A stretch of 24,103 bases of DNA from assembly GCA_003696875.1 (NCBI GenBank), contig RFHL01001297.1:1-24103 (forward strand), in the 5' to 3' direction. The stretch comes from Bacteroidota bacterium. GTDB taxonomy: Bacteria > Bacteroidota > Bacteroidia > J057. The notes under the pieces were generated by a model. It had not been told where the DNA came from, ran no database searches, and saw only the letters and a program-made list of their open reading frames with translations. The translations under genes were made by a program, and so were the position numbers. Each line of letters opens with the position of its first letter. Positions within the stretch are counted from its first letter, which is position 1. Positions 15,189 to 23,437 of the stretch are shown here, piece by piece.

Positions 15189-18068
15189 TCATCCTGGTTT
15201 ACGTACGGGCGGGAGCAGGGGGACCCGCACGGCAAAATAGCCGTCCTCCTGGCTTATTTTTACCGTCCGGTCAGTCAAGATCTTGTAGCGGGCCCGGATA
15301 GTGGGCAGGCCCATACCGGTGGACCGCTCGGGCTGCCGCTTGGGTTGCAGGGGATTGGAGACCTCCAGGTAGTCTTCCTCCACGATTCCCACCCGGATCG
15401 TCAGCGGACGGGCCCGGGCGATCACGTTGTGTTTGATGGCATTTTCGATCAGGAGCTGAAGGGTGAGCGGCGGCAGTTGATGGGCCTGATAGGCCTCCGG
15501 GATGTCAAGGTCCAGCCGCAGATTGGCCCCATATCGCTGTTGCTGCAGGGAAAAATAGGTCCTAAGCACCGCCAGCTCCTCTTTCAGGGCCAGAAGATCC
15601 CTTTCGCGAAAAGCCAGCATGTTGCGAAAGAGATCCGAAAGTTGATTGGCATAGGATACAGCCTGCCGGGGCTCATCCTCAATCAAGCTGATCAGGGTAT
15701 TGAAGCTATTGAACAGAAAATGCGGATTGACCTGACTACGCAAGGTCTCAAACTGAAAGCGGATACGCTCCTGCTCCAGATGCGCCTGCTGGCGCAGGCG
15801 GCCCTCCCGCTGTCGGATTGCCGCCAGAAAGCCCCCGGTCACCAGCAACAACACCAGCCCCCAAAACCAATAGGTCTGCCAGAACGGCCGCTGGATCCGA
15901 AAGCGGTAGCTGGCCACGGTTGCCTGCTCAAATTGCCCATTGATCGCGGCCCGCACCCGAAAGGTATAAGTCCCCGGCGAAAGCCGGGGGAAAGTGACCT
16001 TGCGGTCGCGGGTAGCGACCCAGGCCGGATCATAGCCCTCTAGTTGATGTTCGTAGCCTACCGCCTCGGGCTCACGGTACCAGAGGCCGGTATAGGCAAA
16101 GGTCAAATGCCGGTCTTCGTAGGGAAACACGTGCAGGCTGGTGTCGACCCGCTCGGAGAGGTATATCCAAACCGCATCCAGCTGGGTCACGGGCTGGGTC
16201 AGCTCCCCCGCCGGCGGCGGCAGGTAGCGAAGCAAACCCGCTTGCGTCCCCAACCAGATCACCCCTTCGGCGTCACGGGCATAGGCATTGAGGTCCGGGT
16301 CCAGGTTTTCCAGGCCCCATTCGGCGCCAAAGTAGGAAAAGGTCTCCCGGGTCTGATCCAGCACATCTATGCCCCCCTGGTGCACCACCAGAATCCGCCC
16401 CTGACCATCACCGATGACGCTGGTCAGGTCCGTAGCCCGCAAGCCCTCAGACGGGCCATACCGCTGAAAGGTCTGGCCATCCCAATGGATGAGCACCGTA
16501 TCGGGACTCCCGGCCCAAAGGTGGCCCTGATCATCCAGACTGATCGAATAGATCACCGGCGGAATGCCTTCTTTTTCTCCGAATACCCGAAAAGTTCCCG
16601 ACCGGTCCCGATGCACCAGCCCACCCCCATCGGTGGCGAACCAAAGGCTGCCGTCGGGAGCGGCCTTGATCTGATAGACATAATCCAGCGCCGGACTCCG
16701 GGTCCGGTCCAGCGGAATGAAGCGATCGGCCCCATCAAGCGGCAGGTAGGCCACCCCGGCCAGGGTGGCCACCCAAAGGGCTTCGCCATTGCTGGCGATG
16801 GAGAGGATGCTGCCGTCCGGCAAGCCCTCAGCCCGGCCGTAGGCCCGCCAGGCCGTCTGTCCGGGGGAACGGCCGTAGATGCCGCCGCCATAGGTACCTG
16901 CCCATACCCAGCCCCGGTGATCCTGATACAGGCTGATCACCCCGCCAGCTCCGGCCCAATCTACCCCTGTCACGGGTACCGGACTGGCCCCGTAACCGGA
17001 TAAGACATATAGGCCGTCATTGGTGGCGAGGTAGCGATGCCCGTCAGGCAGGGCCAGCAAGCAGCGAATATTTTCTTCTCCCCCCACCGCACTCAGGTAG
17101 GGATAGACCGATAGCAAGGGTTCTTTCTCCCCACTCAGCCAGACATTGCCAAAACGGTCCTGGTGCATGTCATACACCCGTCGGTTGCCAAAGCGATGAG
17201 TCCGATCATAGCGATCCCGCAGCTGGAGGGTGCGGCGACTCAGGATCAGCAGCCCCGACGCGCGGGACCCTACCCAGACTTCCTGCCCCAGGGGCAGGAG
17301 CGAGAGGACCGGACCATAGGACCAGGCTTCGGAGGCAGGCAGGGCATGGACAACCGCTCCACCCGGCTCCAGGTAAACCGGGCCTCGCGCATAGGTACCC
17401 AGCCACATCCCGCCCAGAGGATCGGGGCAGAGGCTCAGCACCAGCGGATCAGGCAAGGCCGTGGGCAGGGTATCGAGCCGGGGCTGGCCCTGGGCCAGCC
17501 AAAGGCGATTGATGCCGCGGTCGGTGGCCACCCAGATACGCCCCTGCGCATCGGGGGCCAGGTCGTACACTTCATCTCCCAGCAGGCCCTCGGCCTGCGT
17601 GAAGTGCCAGAGCTGATCCCCTCGGCAGGCAAATATGCCGGCGCCATAGGTGGCGACCCAGAGGACCCCGGCAGAATCGCTATGCAAGCCGGTGATGCGC
17701 GCCCGGGGCAGGCGCTCAGGTAAGGAAACCGGCCGCAAACTGTCCCCGCTCAGCCGGCAAAGACGGCCATCTTCATGTCCTGTCCAGAGGAGACCATCGG
17801 GCCCCAGGCCGAGGGCCGTCACCGTATCTGATACGGTGGGATCGGAAGGAACATAGCTGCGGAGCAGGTCGCCATCGTAGCGAAACAGGCCTTCGTGGCC
17901 TCCGACCCAGATAAACCCCTTGGGTCCCTCCTGCAGACATAGGGCCGACCGTAAAGGGGTAGCCGAGCTATGGCCGTGCCGCTGGAAGCGGAGTCCCTGC
18001 GCCCAGAGGCCGGTGGTTCCCAGCCCCATGAGTCCAATCCAAAGCAGGAACCCAGCACGTAGCATCAT
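15189..18068 (-). CDS. Regulator-propeller / Y_Y_Y sensor kinase, LytS-type
   Basis: This 959-residue sensor has a signal peptide (cleavage near residue 24, LWAQG) and about fourteen beta-propeller blades with the repeated 'G-x-[LI]-W-[VL]-[AG]-T' pattern (about 35-620; examples GFIWVGG, GVLWVAT, GRIWVAT, GSLWFATD). A Y_Y_Y domain follows (about 645-725, with YEHQLEGYDPAW), then one membrane helix (about 729-750), a coiled coil, and a His_kinase/LytS domain with RSQVNPHFLFNSFNTL (His783), an N-box LLIENAIKHN (872-881) and a variant G-box GMGLPTIRARY (918-928). Such hybrids without their own receiver normally pass phosphate to a LytTR response regulator. None is in the window, so the partner is distant. 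The propellers likely read a ligand, often a carbohydrate in Bacteroidota (inference). It follows the YceI-like gene by 19 bp and is probably co-transcribed. Confidence 0.92.
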   Translation of the reverse strand: MMLRAGFLLWIGLMGLGTTGLWAQGLRFQRHGHSSATPLRSALCLQEGPKGFIWVGGHEGLFRYDGDLLRSYVPSDPTVSDTVTALGLGPDGLLWTGHEDGRLCRLSGDSLRPVSLPERLPRARITGLHSDSAGVLWVATYGAGIFACRGDQLWHFTQAEGLLGDEVYDLAPDAQGRIWVATDRGINRLWLAQGQPRLDTLPTALPDPLVLSLCPDPLGGMWLGTYARGPVYLEPGGAVVHALPASEAWSYGPVLSLLPLGQEVWVGSRASGLLILSRRTLQLRDRYDRTHRFGNRRVYDMHQDRFGNVWLSGEKEPLLSVYPYLSAVGGEENIRCLLALPDGHRYLATNDGLYVLSGYGASPVPVTGVDWAGAGGVISLYQDHRGWVWAGTYGGGIYGRSPGQTAWRAYGRAEGLPDGSILSIASNGEALWVATLAGVAYLPLDGADRFIPLDRTRSPALDYVYQIKAAPDGSLWFATDGGGLVHRDRSGTFRVFGEKEGIPPVIYSISLDDQGHLWAGSPDTVLIHWDGQTFQRYGPSEGLRATDLTSVIGDGQGRILVVHQGGIDVLDQTRETFSYFGAEWGLENLDPDLNAYARDAEGVIWLGTQAGLLRYLPPPAGELTQPVTQLDAVWIYLSERVDTSLHVFPYEDRHLTFAYTGLWYREPEAVGYEHQLEGYDPAWVATRDRKVTFPRLSPGTYTFRVRAAINGQFEQATVASYRFRIQRPFWQTYWFWGLVLLLVTGGFLAAIRQREGRLRQQAHLEQERIRFQFETLRSQVNPHFLFNSFNTLISLIEDEPRQAVSYANQLSDLFRNMLAFRERDLLALKEELAVLRTYFSLQQQRYGANLRLDLDIPEAYQAHQLPPLTLQLLIENAIKHNVIARARPLTIRVGIVEEDYLEVSNPLQPKRQPERSTGMGLPTIRARYKILTDRTVKISQEDGYFAVRVPLLPPVRKPG

Positions 18069-18087
18069 GACAAGCGATCATCCGGCT

Positions 18088-18660
18088 TCAGATCCGGCCG
18101 GTACGGGGCCGCAACTCGGCCTGGACATCAACGGTAATCTCTTCGGCGATTTTTTGCTTGACGACTTTGGGGATAGAAATCCGATGGTCCTGCAACAATA
18201 CCTGAAAAGAGGCCTCAATGCGACACACATCTTCAGTCATGGTGAGCCGCGCTCCGATGATGCGCTCCTGCTCGACTCCATGGACGGTCAGGATGCCCTT
18301 GGCCCGAACCGCCCGGGTGCCGGGCTGAGCAAAATCTACGGACTCAATGATTTTGCCTCGAAACGTAGCCCGGGGATAGGTTTCAGATTCGAGGTAGTTT
18401 TCGTTGAAATGCTCCTGTTGCAGGGGGCTGTTGAAGCCCTCGAAGGTATTGATGGGTACGGCAAAGGCGAAGGTGCCTTCGGCGGGATTGATGAGGCCTT
18501 GCATCTGCCGGGAGCGAGCCTCGATCAACTCCAGGGGCGCGTCAGAGGCAAAAGCAATCGTGCCCTGATCGGTATAAAAAACGACCTGATCCTGGGCCGG
18601 CAAGCCGGCCAGGGTTGTGAGCCACAGGCTCATCCAGCATCCTAGCGTGCGCCACATCAT
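18088..18660 (-). CDS. YceI-like secreted lipocalin-fold protein
   Basis: This 190-residue protein has a signal peptide (MMWRTLGCWMSLWLTTLAGLPAQ, cut near residue 22). Its mature domain shows the YceI pattern: IAFASDAPLELIEARSRQ, INTFEGFNSPLQQEHF, NYLESETYPRATFRGKI and a final beta strand run. YceI folds are lipocalin-like barrels that bind isoprenoid-type or other hydrophobic ligands (family knowledge). The ligand here is unknown. It is the first gene of the unit with the propeller sensor kinase (19 bp gap), which suggests a periplasmic partner or a target of that sensor (inference). Either of the first two ATGs is possible. It is divergent from the DnaJ-like gene across 53 bp. Confidence 0.87.
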   Translation of the reverse strand: MMWRTLGCWMSLWLTTLAGLPAQDQVVFYTDQGTIAFASDAPLELIEARSRQMQGLINPAEGTFAFAVPINTFEGFNSPLQQEHFNENYLESETYPRATFRGKIIESVDFAQPGTRAVRAKGILTVHGVEQERIIGARLTMTEDVCRIEASFQVLLQDHRISIPKVVKQKIAEEITVDVQAELRPRTGRI

Positions 18661-18713
18661 AGCCTAAATATACACTTTTACCGTATACCCGTTTTTCCTA
18701 ATTTTCGCGTCAC

Positions 18714-19556
18714 ATGGACTTCAAGGATTATTACAAGGTCTTGGGGGTATCCCCTACCGCTTCGGAAGCAGAGATCCGAAAGGCCTACAAAAAGCTGGCG
18801 ATTCAATACCACCCGGACAAAAACCCGGGAAATGCGGCAGCTGAAGCCCGTTTCAAGGAAGTCTCCGAGGCCAAGGAGGTGCTGCTCGATGCGGGCAACC
18901 GGGCCAAGTATGATGCCATCCGCCGGGGTGGTTTTGCGGGCATGGGAGCGGGGACGGTGCATGCCACCGACAGCGGGGACGTCAACCGGATGTTTTCGTC
19001 CTTTTTTGAAGAGATCTTCGGAGGGCGCAACCGCATTTTCAAGGGGCGGGATGTGGAGGCCAATCTGAAAATAAGCCTTGAGGAGGCCTACCGAGGCCTG
19101 CACGAGACCTTCACCATGGAAGGCCACAAGATGCGCCTGCGCATCAAGCCGGGGATCCCGCATGAGCAGGTCCTCCGGATCAAGGGCAAAGGCGGCCCCG
19201 GGCGGCAGGGTGGTCCCCCCGGCGACCTCTTTATCAAAGTGCTCATCAAGCCGCATCCCGTCTTTGAGCGCAAGGAAAACGATCTCTATACCCGGATGGA
19301 GATCGACCTCTACAAGGTCGTGCTCGGCCGCAAGATCAAGGTCCCGAGCATGCAGGGTCCCAAATCCATCACCCTGCCGCCCGGCACGCAAAATGGCGAA
19401 ACCCTGAAGCTCAAAGGGCTCGGGATGCCCGACTATCTTGATCCCCAGCGCTTTGGGGATCTATACGTCACCATCGCCGTGAAGCTCCCTCACCCGCTGA
19501 GTGCCGAGGAGAAGGACCTCTTTGAGCAGTTGGAGGCCCTCAAGAAACGGAAATAG
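18714..19556 (+). CDS. DnaJ-like co-chaperone, CbpA type
   Basis: This 280-residue co-chaperone has a J-domain (1-70) with the HPD triad (33-35) in QYHPDKNPG. A short Gly/Phe-poor linker (71-110) leads to two DnaJ C-terminal beta domains (about 113-265), including VLRIKGKGGPG and LKLKGLGMPD. The zinc-finger domain of full DnaJ is absent, which marks a type II/CbpA-like protein. It stimulates DnaK ATPase and delivers clients. DnaK and GrpE are not in view. A TAATTTTC sequence at 18699-18706, 7 bp before the start, is a weak -7 match. The start follows immediately in CACATGGAC, with no clear Shine-Dalgarno. Confidence 0.9.
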   Translation: MDFKDYYKVLGVSPTASEAEIRKAYKKLAIQYHPDKNPGNAAAEARFKEVSEAKEVLLDAGNRAKYDAIRRGGFAGMGAGTVHATDSGDVNRMFSSFFEEIFGGRNRIFKGRDVEANLKISLEEAYRGLHETFTMEGHKMRLRIKPGIPHEQVLRIKGKGGPGRQGGPPGDLFIKVLIKPHPVFERKENDLYTRMEIDLYKVVLGRKIKVPSMQGPKSITLPPGTQNGETLKLKGLGMPDYLDPQRFGDLYVTIAVKLPHPLSAEEKDLFEQLEALKKRK

Positions 19557-19681
19557 ACCCTACCGGCAGGGGGCTTCCGGAAAAGCCTACTACCAAACAT
19601 TCGCCCAACCAGCAAGTTCAAGTGAGCGGAGGCCAAACGATATTATCGCCCCAGCCTCCGCCACGGGTATGCTTTTTTCCC

Positions 19682-19689
19682 TACCTTTG
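19682..19689 (+). promoter_or_regulatory. Bacteroidota -7 promoter element of the DUF983 gene
   Basis: TACCTTTG exactly matches TAnnTTTG, 54 bp before the ATG at 19744, inside the 187-bp gap after the DnaJ-like gene. No clear -33 element is visible. Confidence 0.5.
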
Positions 19690-19743
19690 CCCCCCACGGG
19701 ATGCGACCACCGTCTATCGCTTATCTTTCTGCCTCCTAGCCCT

Positions 19744-20160
19744 ATGGCCAGTTTTCTCCAGAGTATTGTGACCCAGCGCTGCCCTCGTTGCCGCCAGGGT
19801 CGCCTCTTCCTGAGTCCCAACCCCTTCCATCTCAAGGAAATGCAGACCATGCCCAAGGAGTGCCCGGTCTGCAAGCAAGACTTTGTGATCGAACCGGGCT
19901 TCTATTTTGGCGCTACCTATATCAGCTACGCCCTTAATGTGGCCTGGCTCATTCCCACTTTCCTTTTTATCCGCTTCGTGCTGGGCGAGCCTTTCCGGAC
20001 CTTCGTGATTACGATGTTCATCTTGCTGCCAGTCTTGGTGCCCATCCTTTTCCGGCTGTCTCGCGCCATCTGGATCCACCTTTTTGTGCGGTACGATCCG
20101 GGCCTCGCAGCCCAGGCCCGGGAGGCCCGGCAAGAATCTTCTGACCCCAGCGATTCCTGA
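19744..20160 (+). CDS. DUF983 family membrane protein
   Basis: This 138-residue protein has the DUF983 layout: an N-terminal pair of CxxC motifs (QRCPRCRQGRLF and KECPVCKQDF) that likely bind one zinc ion, then GFYFGATYISYALNV and two hydrophobic helices (about 60-80 and 85-105), ending in a charged tail. The molecular function of the family is not known to me. The ATG at 19744 gives the usual start just before the first CxxC. Frame continuing upstream to 19501 overlaps the DnaJ-like gene and is rejected. It lies 44 bp before truB and is probably co-transcribed with it. Confidence 0.87.
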   Translation: MASFLQSIVTQRCPRCRQGRLFLSPNPFHLKEMQTMPKECPVCKQDFVIEPGFYFGATYISYALNVAWLIPTFLFIRFVLGEPFRTFVITMFILLPVLVPILFRLSRAIWIHLFVRYDPGLAAQAREARQESSDPSDS

Positions 20161-20204
20161 GCCACCTTTCTTCAACCCCACAACCAACCTCCCCCTTTCC
20201 CGCC

Positions 20205-20876
20205 ATGGATTTCCTTGCCGGTCAAACGCTTTTGTTCGATAAACCCAAAGGCTGGACCTCCTTTGACCTGGTCAAAAAAGTGCGCGGCACGCTGCGCATC
20301 AAAAAAGTCGGGCACGCTGGCACCCTGGACCCGCTGGCTACCGGCCTGCTCATCATCTGTACGGGCCGCGCCACCAAGACCATCAACCAAATACAAGAGC
20401 AGGAAAAAGAATACGAAACCCTCTTCAAGCTGGGATATACCACCGCCTCTTATGATGCCGAGCAACCCGAGGAATTTCAGCGCGAAGCCAGCCACATCGG
20501 CCTGGCAGAAATGAACAACGTCCTGCCGCAGTTTTGCGGCGAGATTGAGCAGGTGCCGCCCGTATTCTCGGCCGTCAAGGTCGACGGGCAGCGGGCCTAC
20601 CAAGCCGCCCGCAAAGGCAAGGAAATCAAGCTCTCGCCCCGGAAGGTGATCGTCTACGATTTCAGCATCCTGGGGCCCGGTCCCGAGCCCGACACCTGGC
20701 GGGCCCGCATCCGCTGCAGCAAGGGCACCTACATCCGTTCGCTGATCCACGACCTGGGACAGGCCCTCGAAGTAGGGGCCTACATCCAAGAACTCAAGCG
20801 TACCCGCATCGGCGACTACCGCCTCGACGAGGCCTGGCAGATCGACGAGTTTGTGTCCCAGTATCAGCAGCCCTGA
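20205..20876 (+). CDS. truB: tRNA pseudouridine-55 synthase TruB
   Basis: This 223-residue enzyme makes pseudouridine 55 in the T-loop of tRNAs. The catalytic motif GHAGTLDPLATGLL (36-49) contains the nucleophile Asp42. FDKPKGWTSF near the start, VPPVFSAVKVDGQRAYQAAR and CSKGTYIRSLIHDLG are further TruB signatures. It is shorter than E. coli TruB (about 314 residues) because it lacks the C-terminal PUA domain, as is usual in Bacteroidota (recalled). It is followed by ribF, a common arrangement in bacteria. Confidence 0.95.
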   Translation: MDFLAGQTLLFDKPKGWTSFDLVKKVRGTLRIKKVGHAGTLDPLATGLLIICTGRATKTINQIQEQEKEYETLFKLGYTTASYDAEQPEEFQREASHIGLAEMNNVLPQFCGEIEQVPPVFSAVKVDGQRAYQAARKGKEIKLSPRKVIVYDFSILGPGPEPDTWRARIRCSKGTYIRSLIHDLGQALEVGAYIQELKRTRIGDYRLDEAWQIDEFVSQYQQP

Positions 20877-20940
20877 GCCAGGACTGGACCACCTTCAACA
20901 ATATCAATTGACTATCAACCCCTTAGCAAGACAAGAATTC

Positions 20941-20972
20941 TTGCTTTCCAGCTCTTCCTCTGCTTAACTTAC
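20941..20972 (+). promoter_or_regulatory. Candidate ribF promoter overlapping a hairpin
   Basis: TTG (20941-20943), a 21-bp spacer and TAACTTAC (20965-20972) fit the Bacteroidota TTG / TAnnTTTG promoter with two mismatches in the -7 element. The ATG follows 17 bp later. The TTG overlaps a perfect palindrome, CAAGAATTCTTG (20932-20943), which could also pair as AGCAAG/CTTGCT (20925-20930/20940-20945), a possible operator or end of the truB transcript. No FMN-riboswitch structure is visible in the 113-bp gap. Confidence 0.4.
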
Positions 20973-20989
20973 AGGGCAATCGCGTATTC

Positions 20990-21916
20990 ATGAAAGTCTA
21001 TCACTCCCTGGCGGACTATGAGATCGGGCGACGTACGGTCGCCACCATCGGGACCTTTGACGGCCTGCACATCGGCCATCGCACCATCCTGCAGCGCCTG
21101 AAAACCGCCGCCGCGGAAGTAGGGGGAGAAAGCCTCCTGATCAGCTTTCATCCGCATCCCCGCCTGGTACTGTTTCCCGAAAACAACCCCCTCCGCCTGC
21201 TCCATACGCAGCCCGAAAAGATCGCGATGCTCCGGGAGATCGGGCTGGACAAAGTGCTCTTCATCCCCTTCACCCGGGAGTTTTCGCGCCTGCCCTCGCG
21301 CGCCTTTATCCAGGACATCCTGGTGCAGGGCGTCGGGCTGCATCGCATCGTGATTGGTTATGACCACCGCTTTGGCAAAAACCGCACCGGCGGCATTGAG
21401 GAACTGCGCGCCTATGCCGCCGAAGGCGGCTATCAGGTCGAGGAAATTCCCGCCCAGAGCATCGACGATGCCAAGGTGAGCAGCACCAAAATCCGCAAGG
21501 CCCTGCTCGCCGGTGAGGTCGCCACCGCCCACCGCTACCTGGGGTATGCCTACGGGTTCAGTGGCACCGTCGTACACGGCGAGAAAAAGGGCCGCCAACT
21601 CGGTTACCCCACCGCCAACCTCTTACCTGAAGATCCGCTCAAGCTGATTCCCGGCAATGGGATCTACTTCGTCGAGGCCTTCCTGGGCGAAGAGAAGCTG
21701 TACGGCATGATGAGCATCGGTCACAAACCGACGGTGGGCACCTTTGACCGGGGGTACGAAGTGCACCTGTTCGACTTCAATCGGGACATCTACGGCCAAC
21801 CCCTACGGGTGCAGTTCCTGGAATACATCCGTGGGGAGGTCAAGTTTGACTCCCTGGAGGATCTGATGGAAGCCATGGCGGGCGATGAGGCCTTTTGCCG
21901 GGCGCGCATGGGGTGA
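20990..21916 (+). CDS. ribF: Bifunctional riboflavin kinase / FAD synthetase RibF
   Basis: This 308-residue enzyme makes FMN from riboflavin and FAD from FMN. The N-terminal FAD-synthetase half has the nucleotidyltransferase motif IGTFDGLHIGH (20-30), IGYDHRFGKNRTG (122-134) and the late motif VSSTKIRKAL (163-172). The C-terminal flavokinase half starts near residue 185 with GFSGTVVHGEKKGRQLGYPTAN, where PTAN (207-210) binds Mg-ATP, and continues with GIYFVEAF, YGMMSIGHKPTVG and EVHLFDFNRDIYGQ. Length and both domains are complete. Confidence 0.95.
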   Translation: MKVYHSLADYEIGRRTVATIGTFDGLHIGHRTILQRLKTAAAEVGGESLLISFHPHPRLVLFPENNPLRLLHTQPEKIAMLREIGLDKVLFIPFTREFSRLPSRAFIQDILVQGVGLHRIVIGYDHRFGKNRTGGIEELRAYAAEGGYQVEEIPAQSIDDAKVSSTKIRKALLAGEVATAHRYLGYAYGFSGTVVHGEKKGRQLGYPTANLLPEDPLKLIPGNGIYFVEAFLGEEKLYGMMSIGHKPTVGTFDRGYEVHLFDFNRDIYGQPLRVQFLEYIRGEVKFDSLEDLMEAMAGDEAFCRARMG

Positions 21917-21919
21917 GGA

Positions 21920-21961
21920 GAAGCCAGAAGCCAGAAGCGAGAAGCGAGAAGTCAGAGAAGA
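21920..21961. repeat. Degenerate heptanucleotide tandem repeat
   Basis: Five consecutive 7-bp units, GAAGCCA, GAAGCCA, GAAGCGA, GAAGCGA, GAAGTCA (21920-21954), are followed by a diverged GAGAAGA. They lie 4 bp after the ribF stop, between convergent genes. TGGCTTC at 21984-21990 could pair with a GAAGCCA unit. Such GAAGCxA arrays are recalled as common non-coding repeats in several bacterial groups. Confidence 0.8.
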
Positions 21962-22000
21962 GAGAATGGCGAATTTCTGATCGTGGCTTCAGGGTACGCG

Positions 22001-23314
22001 CTAAAAAAACTGTGTCGTCATCACCTCGGCCCATTTCTCCCAAGTCCAGTCGGCGTGGCTCCAGTACCATCGGTAGAGGTACCCCATGCGCAGGGAATAG
22101 GCTATGCCCAGCAGCAGGGGCAGCAGCAGGAGCCCGCGCTGCCAGGTCTGGTGCAGACGCTGCCAGGCCCAGACGAGCAGGCCCATCATAGGCAAAGCCA
22201 TGAGGGCATAGTACTCAATGACCGGGCGAAAACCATAGGAGGAGCCAAACCACCACTCAAACCAGCTGCCACACAGGTAGAGGGTGAGCAGCAGCGGCAG
22301 GAGTGCCGGCAGGCCCTGCCCCTTTTGCTGGAACAGGGCCCAGAAAACCGCCAGGACTGGCAGGATCATGAGCGGGCTGTAGACCCACCAGCCGTTGCGG
22401 GGGGAGAACAGGACCGCCCCCAGACGGGGCGAGAGGAGGTGGGTGAAGCCGTAGCCTTCATACGAGTCGTAGAGCCACTGTCCGGAGATGTGGTGCCAAT
22501 AAGCGAACTGGGGAAGCCAAAGGAGCAGCACCGCCCCGGCGGCGAGGAGGAGGCCCGGCCACTGCCGCAAGAGCCCGCCCAGGCGGGCGGTGAAGTCGGG
22601 CCAGCGGGTCACGCCCGCGAGCAGCGGATAGAGCACCACCACCGCATTGGTGGGGCGCAGCAGGGTGATGAGCCCCACCAAGGCGCCCATCAGGGCGTAG
22701 TTGCCCAGCGATGGCCGCGCGAGCCAGCGCGGCGTGTGCCAGACGAGTACCGCAAACAGAAAGAAGCTGTAGGCATGGGACATACCCGACTGCACCACGG
22801 CATAGAACCAGAGATTGGACCCCCAGAAGAGCAGAACGGCCAACAGGACTGCCGCCCAGTCTCCCTGCTGCTGGCGCACCAGCCCCATCAGCAACCACAA
22901 CCCCCAGAACGTATAGACGAGCGCCGCCGCCACCAGGGCGTCGCTGTAGGCCTGGGTAAAGCCCGTGGGAAACTTCTTGGTCCGGAACCAGCCCCGCTTG
23001 GTGATCAGATGCGCCAGGCCAAAAAAGGGGGCCTCCATCAGGGCCACCCCATAGGTGAAGCGTAAATTGATACGACCGGTTTCGGGATGGGCCTTGAATT
23101 CCTGGGGGGTGTGCAGCGGCAGGCTGTCCCGATCAAAGCTGCCGTAGATAAAGACGGCCGGCAGGTAGGCGTAATAGCCTTCCATATCGGACCAGATCCG
23201 GTTCAGGTTGCGGCCTTCGGGAAAGGTGAAGGCTACCGAAAAGGACCAGGCGGCGAGTAGGGGCAGGATCAGGCGGGCCGCCCAGCGGCCTGCCCGGGCA
23301 GGGATGAGGGACAT
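22001..23314 (-). CDS. Multi-pass membrane protein, GT-C-like glycosyltransferase candidate
   Basis: This 437-residue protein is almost entirely hydrophobic helices (about 10-12). After the first membrane helix comes an exported loop with IWSDMEGYYAYLPAVF, where an acidic D-x-E followed by aromatic YYAYLP resembles the first-loop catalytic motif of GT-C fold glycosyltransferases that use lipid-linked sugars (inference). Other marks are LLRPTNAVVVLYP, SPRNGWWVYSPL, and GSWFEWWFGSSYGFRPVIEYYAL, common in Bacteroidota membrane glycosyltransferase-like proteins from memory. The acceptor is unknown. The ATG at 23314 is chosen because it starts just before the first helix and is preceded by a TATCTTTA promoter-like motif; a 31-residue upstream extension to 23407 lacks coding character. 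No partner gene is visible. Confidence 0.72.
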   Translation of the reverse strand: MSLIPARAGRWAARLILPLLAAWSFSVAFTFPEGRNLNRIWSDMEGYYAYLPAVFIYGSFDRDSLPLHTPQEFKAHPETGRINLRFTYGVALMEAPFFGLAHLITKRGWFRTKKFPTGFTQAYSDALVAAALVYTFWGLWLLMGLVRQQQGDWAAVLLAVLLFWGSNLWFYAVVQSGMSHAYSFFLFAVLVWHTPRWLARPSLGNYALMGALVGLITLLRPTNAVVVLYPLLAGVTRWPDFTARLGGLLRQWPGLLLAAGAVLLLWLPQFAYWHHISGQWLYDSYEGYGFTHLLSPRLGAVLFSPRNGWWVYSPLMILPVLAVFWALFQQKGQGLPALLPLLLTLYLCGSWFEWWFGSSYGFRPVIEYYALMALPMMGLLVWAWQRLHQTWQRGLLLLPLLLGIAYSLRMGYLYRWYWSHADWTWEKWAEVMTTQFF

Positions 23315-23318
23315 GGGG

Positions 23319-23326
23319 TAAAGATA
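23319..23326 (-). promoter_or_regulatory. Possible -7 element of the GT-C-like gene
   Basis: On the minus strand this reads TATCTTTA, one base off TAnnTTTG, four bases before the chosen ATG. It supports the 23314 start and implies a nearly leaderless transcript. No -33 TTG was seen. Confidence 0.35.
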
Positions 23327-23437
23327 GGAGAAAGGCGGGAATCTTTTCTTGATAGGAGTCTCCAGGGCCGCAGATTCCCCTTGCCCCGAGCCGACCTTTT
23401 TTGCCAAATTGCCTCCTCACCTCCAACCCCTGGCCTT

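Noticed and set aside
20877..20989. FMN riboswitch before ribF
   Set aside because: The gap is short, and no conserved FMN-element sequence or multi-helix fold is visible.
21920..21961. CRISPR array
   Set aside because: The units are contiguous heptamers without spacers, and no cas gene is nearby.
21983..23065. A 360-codon plus-strand open frame
   Set aside because: It lies opposite the GT-C-like membrane gene, and its Gln/Glu/Pro/Gly/Arg-rich translation is what antisense of hydrophobic helices gives.
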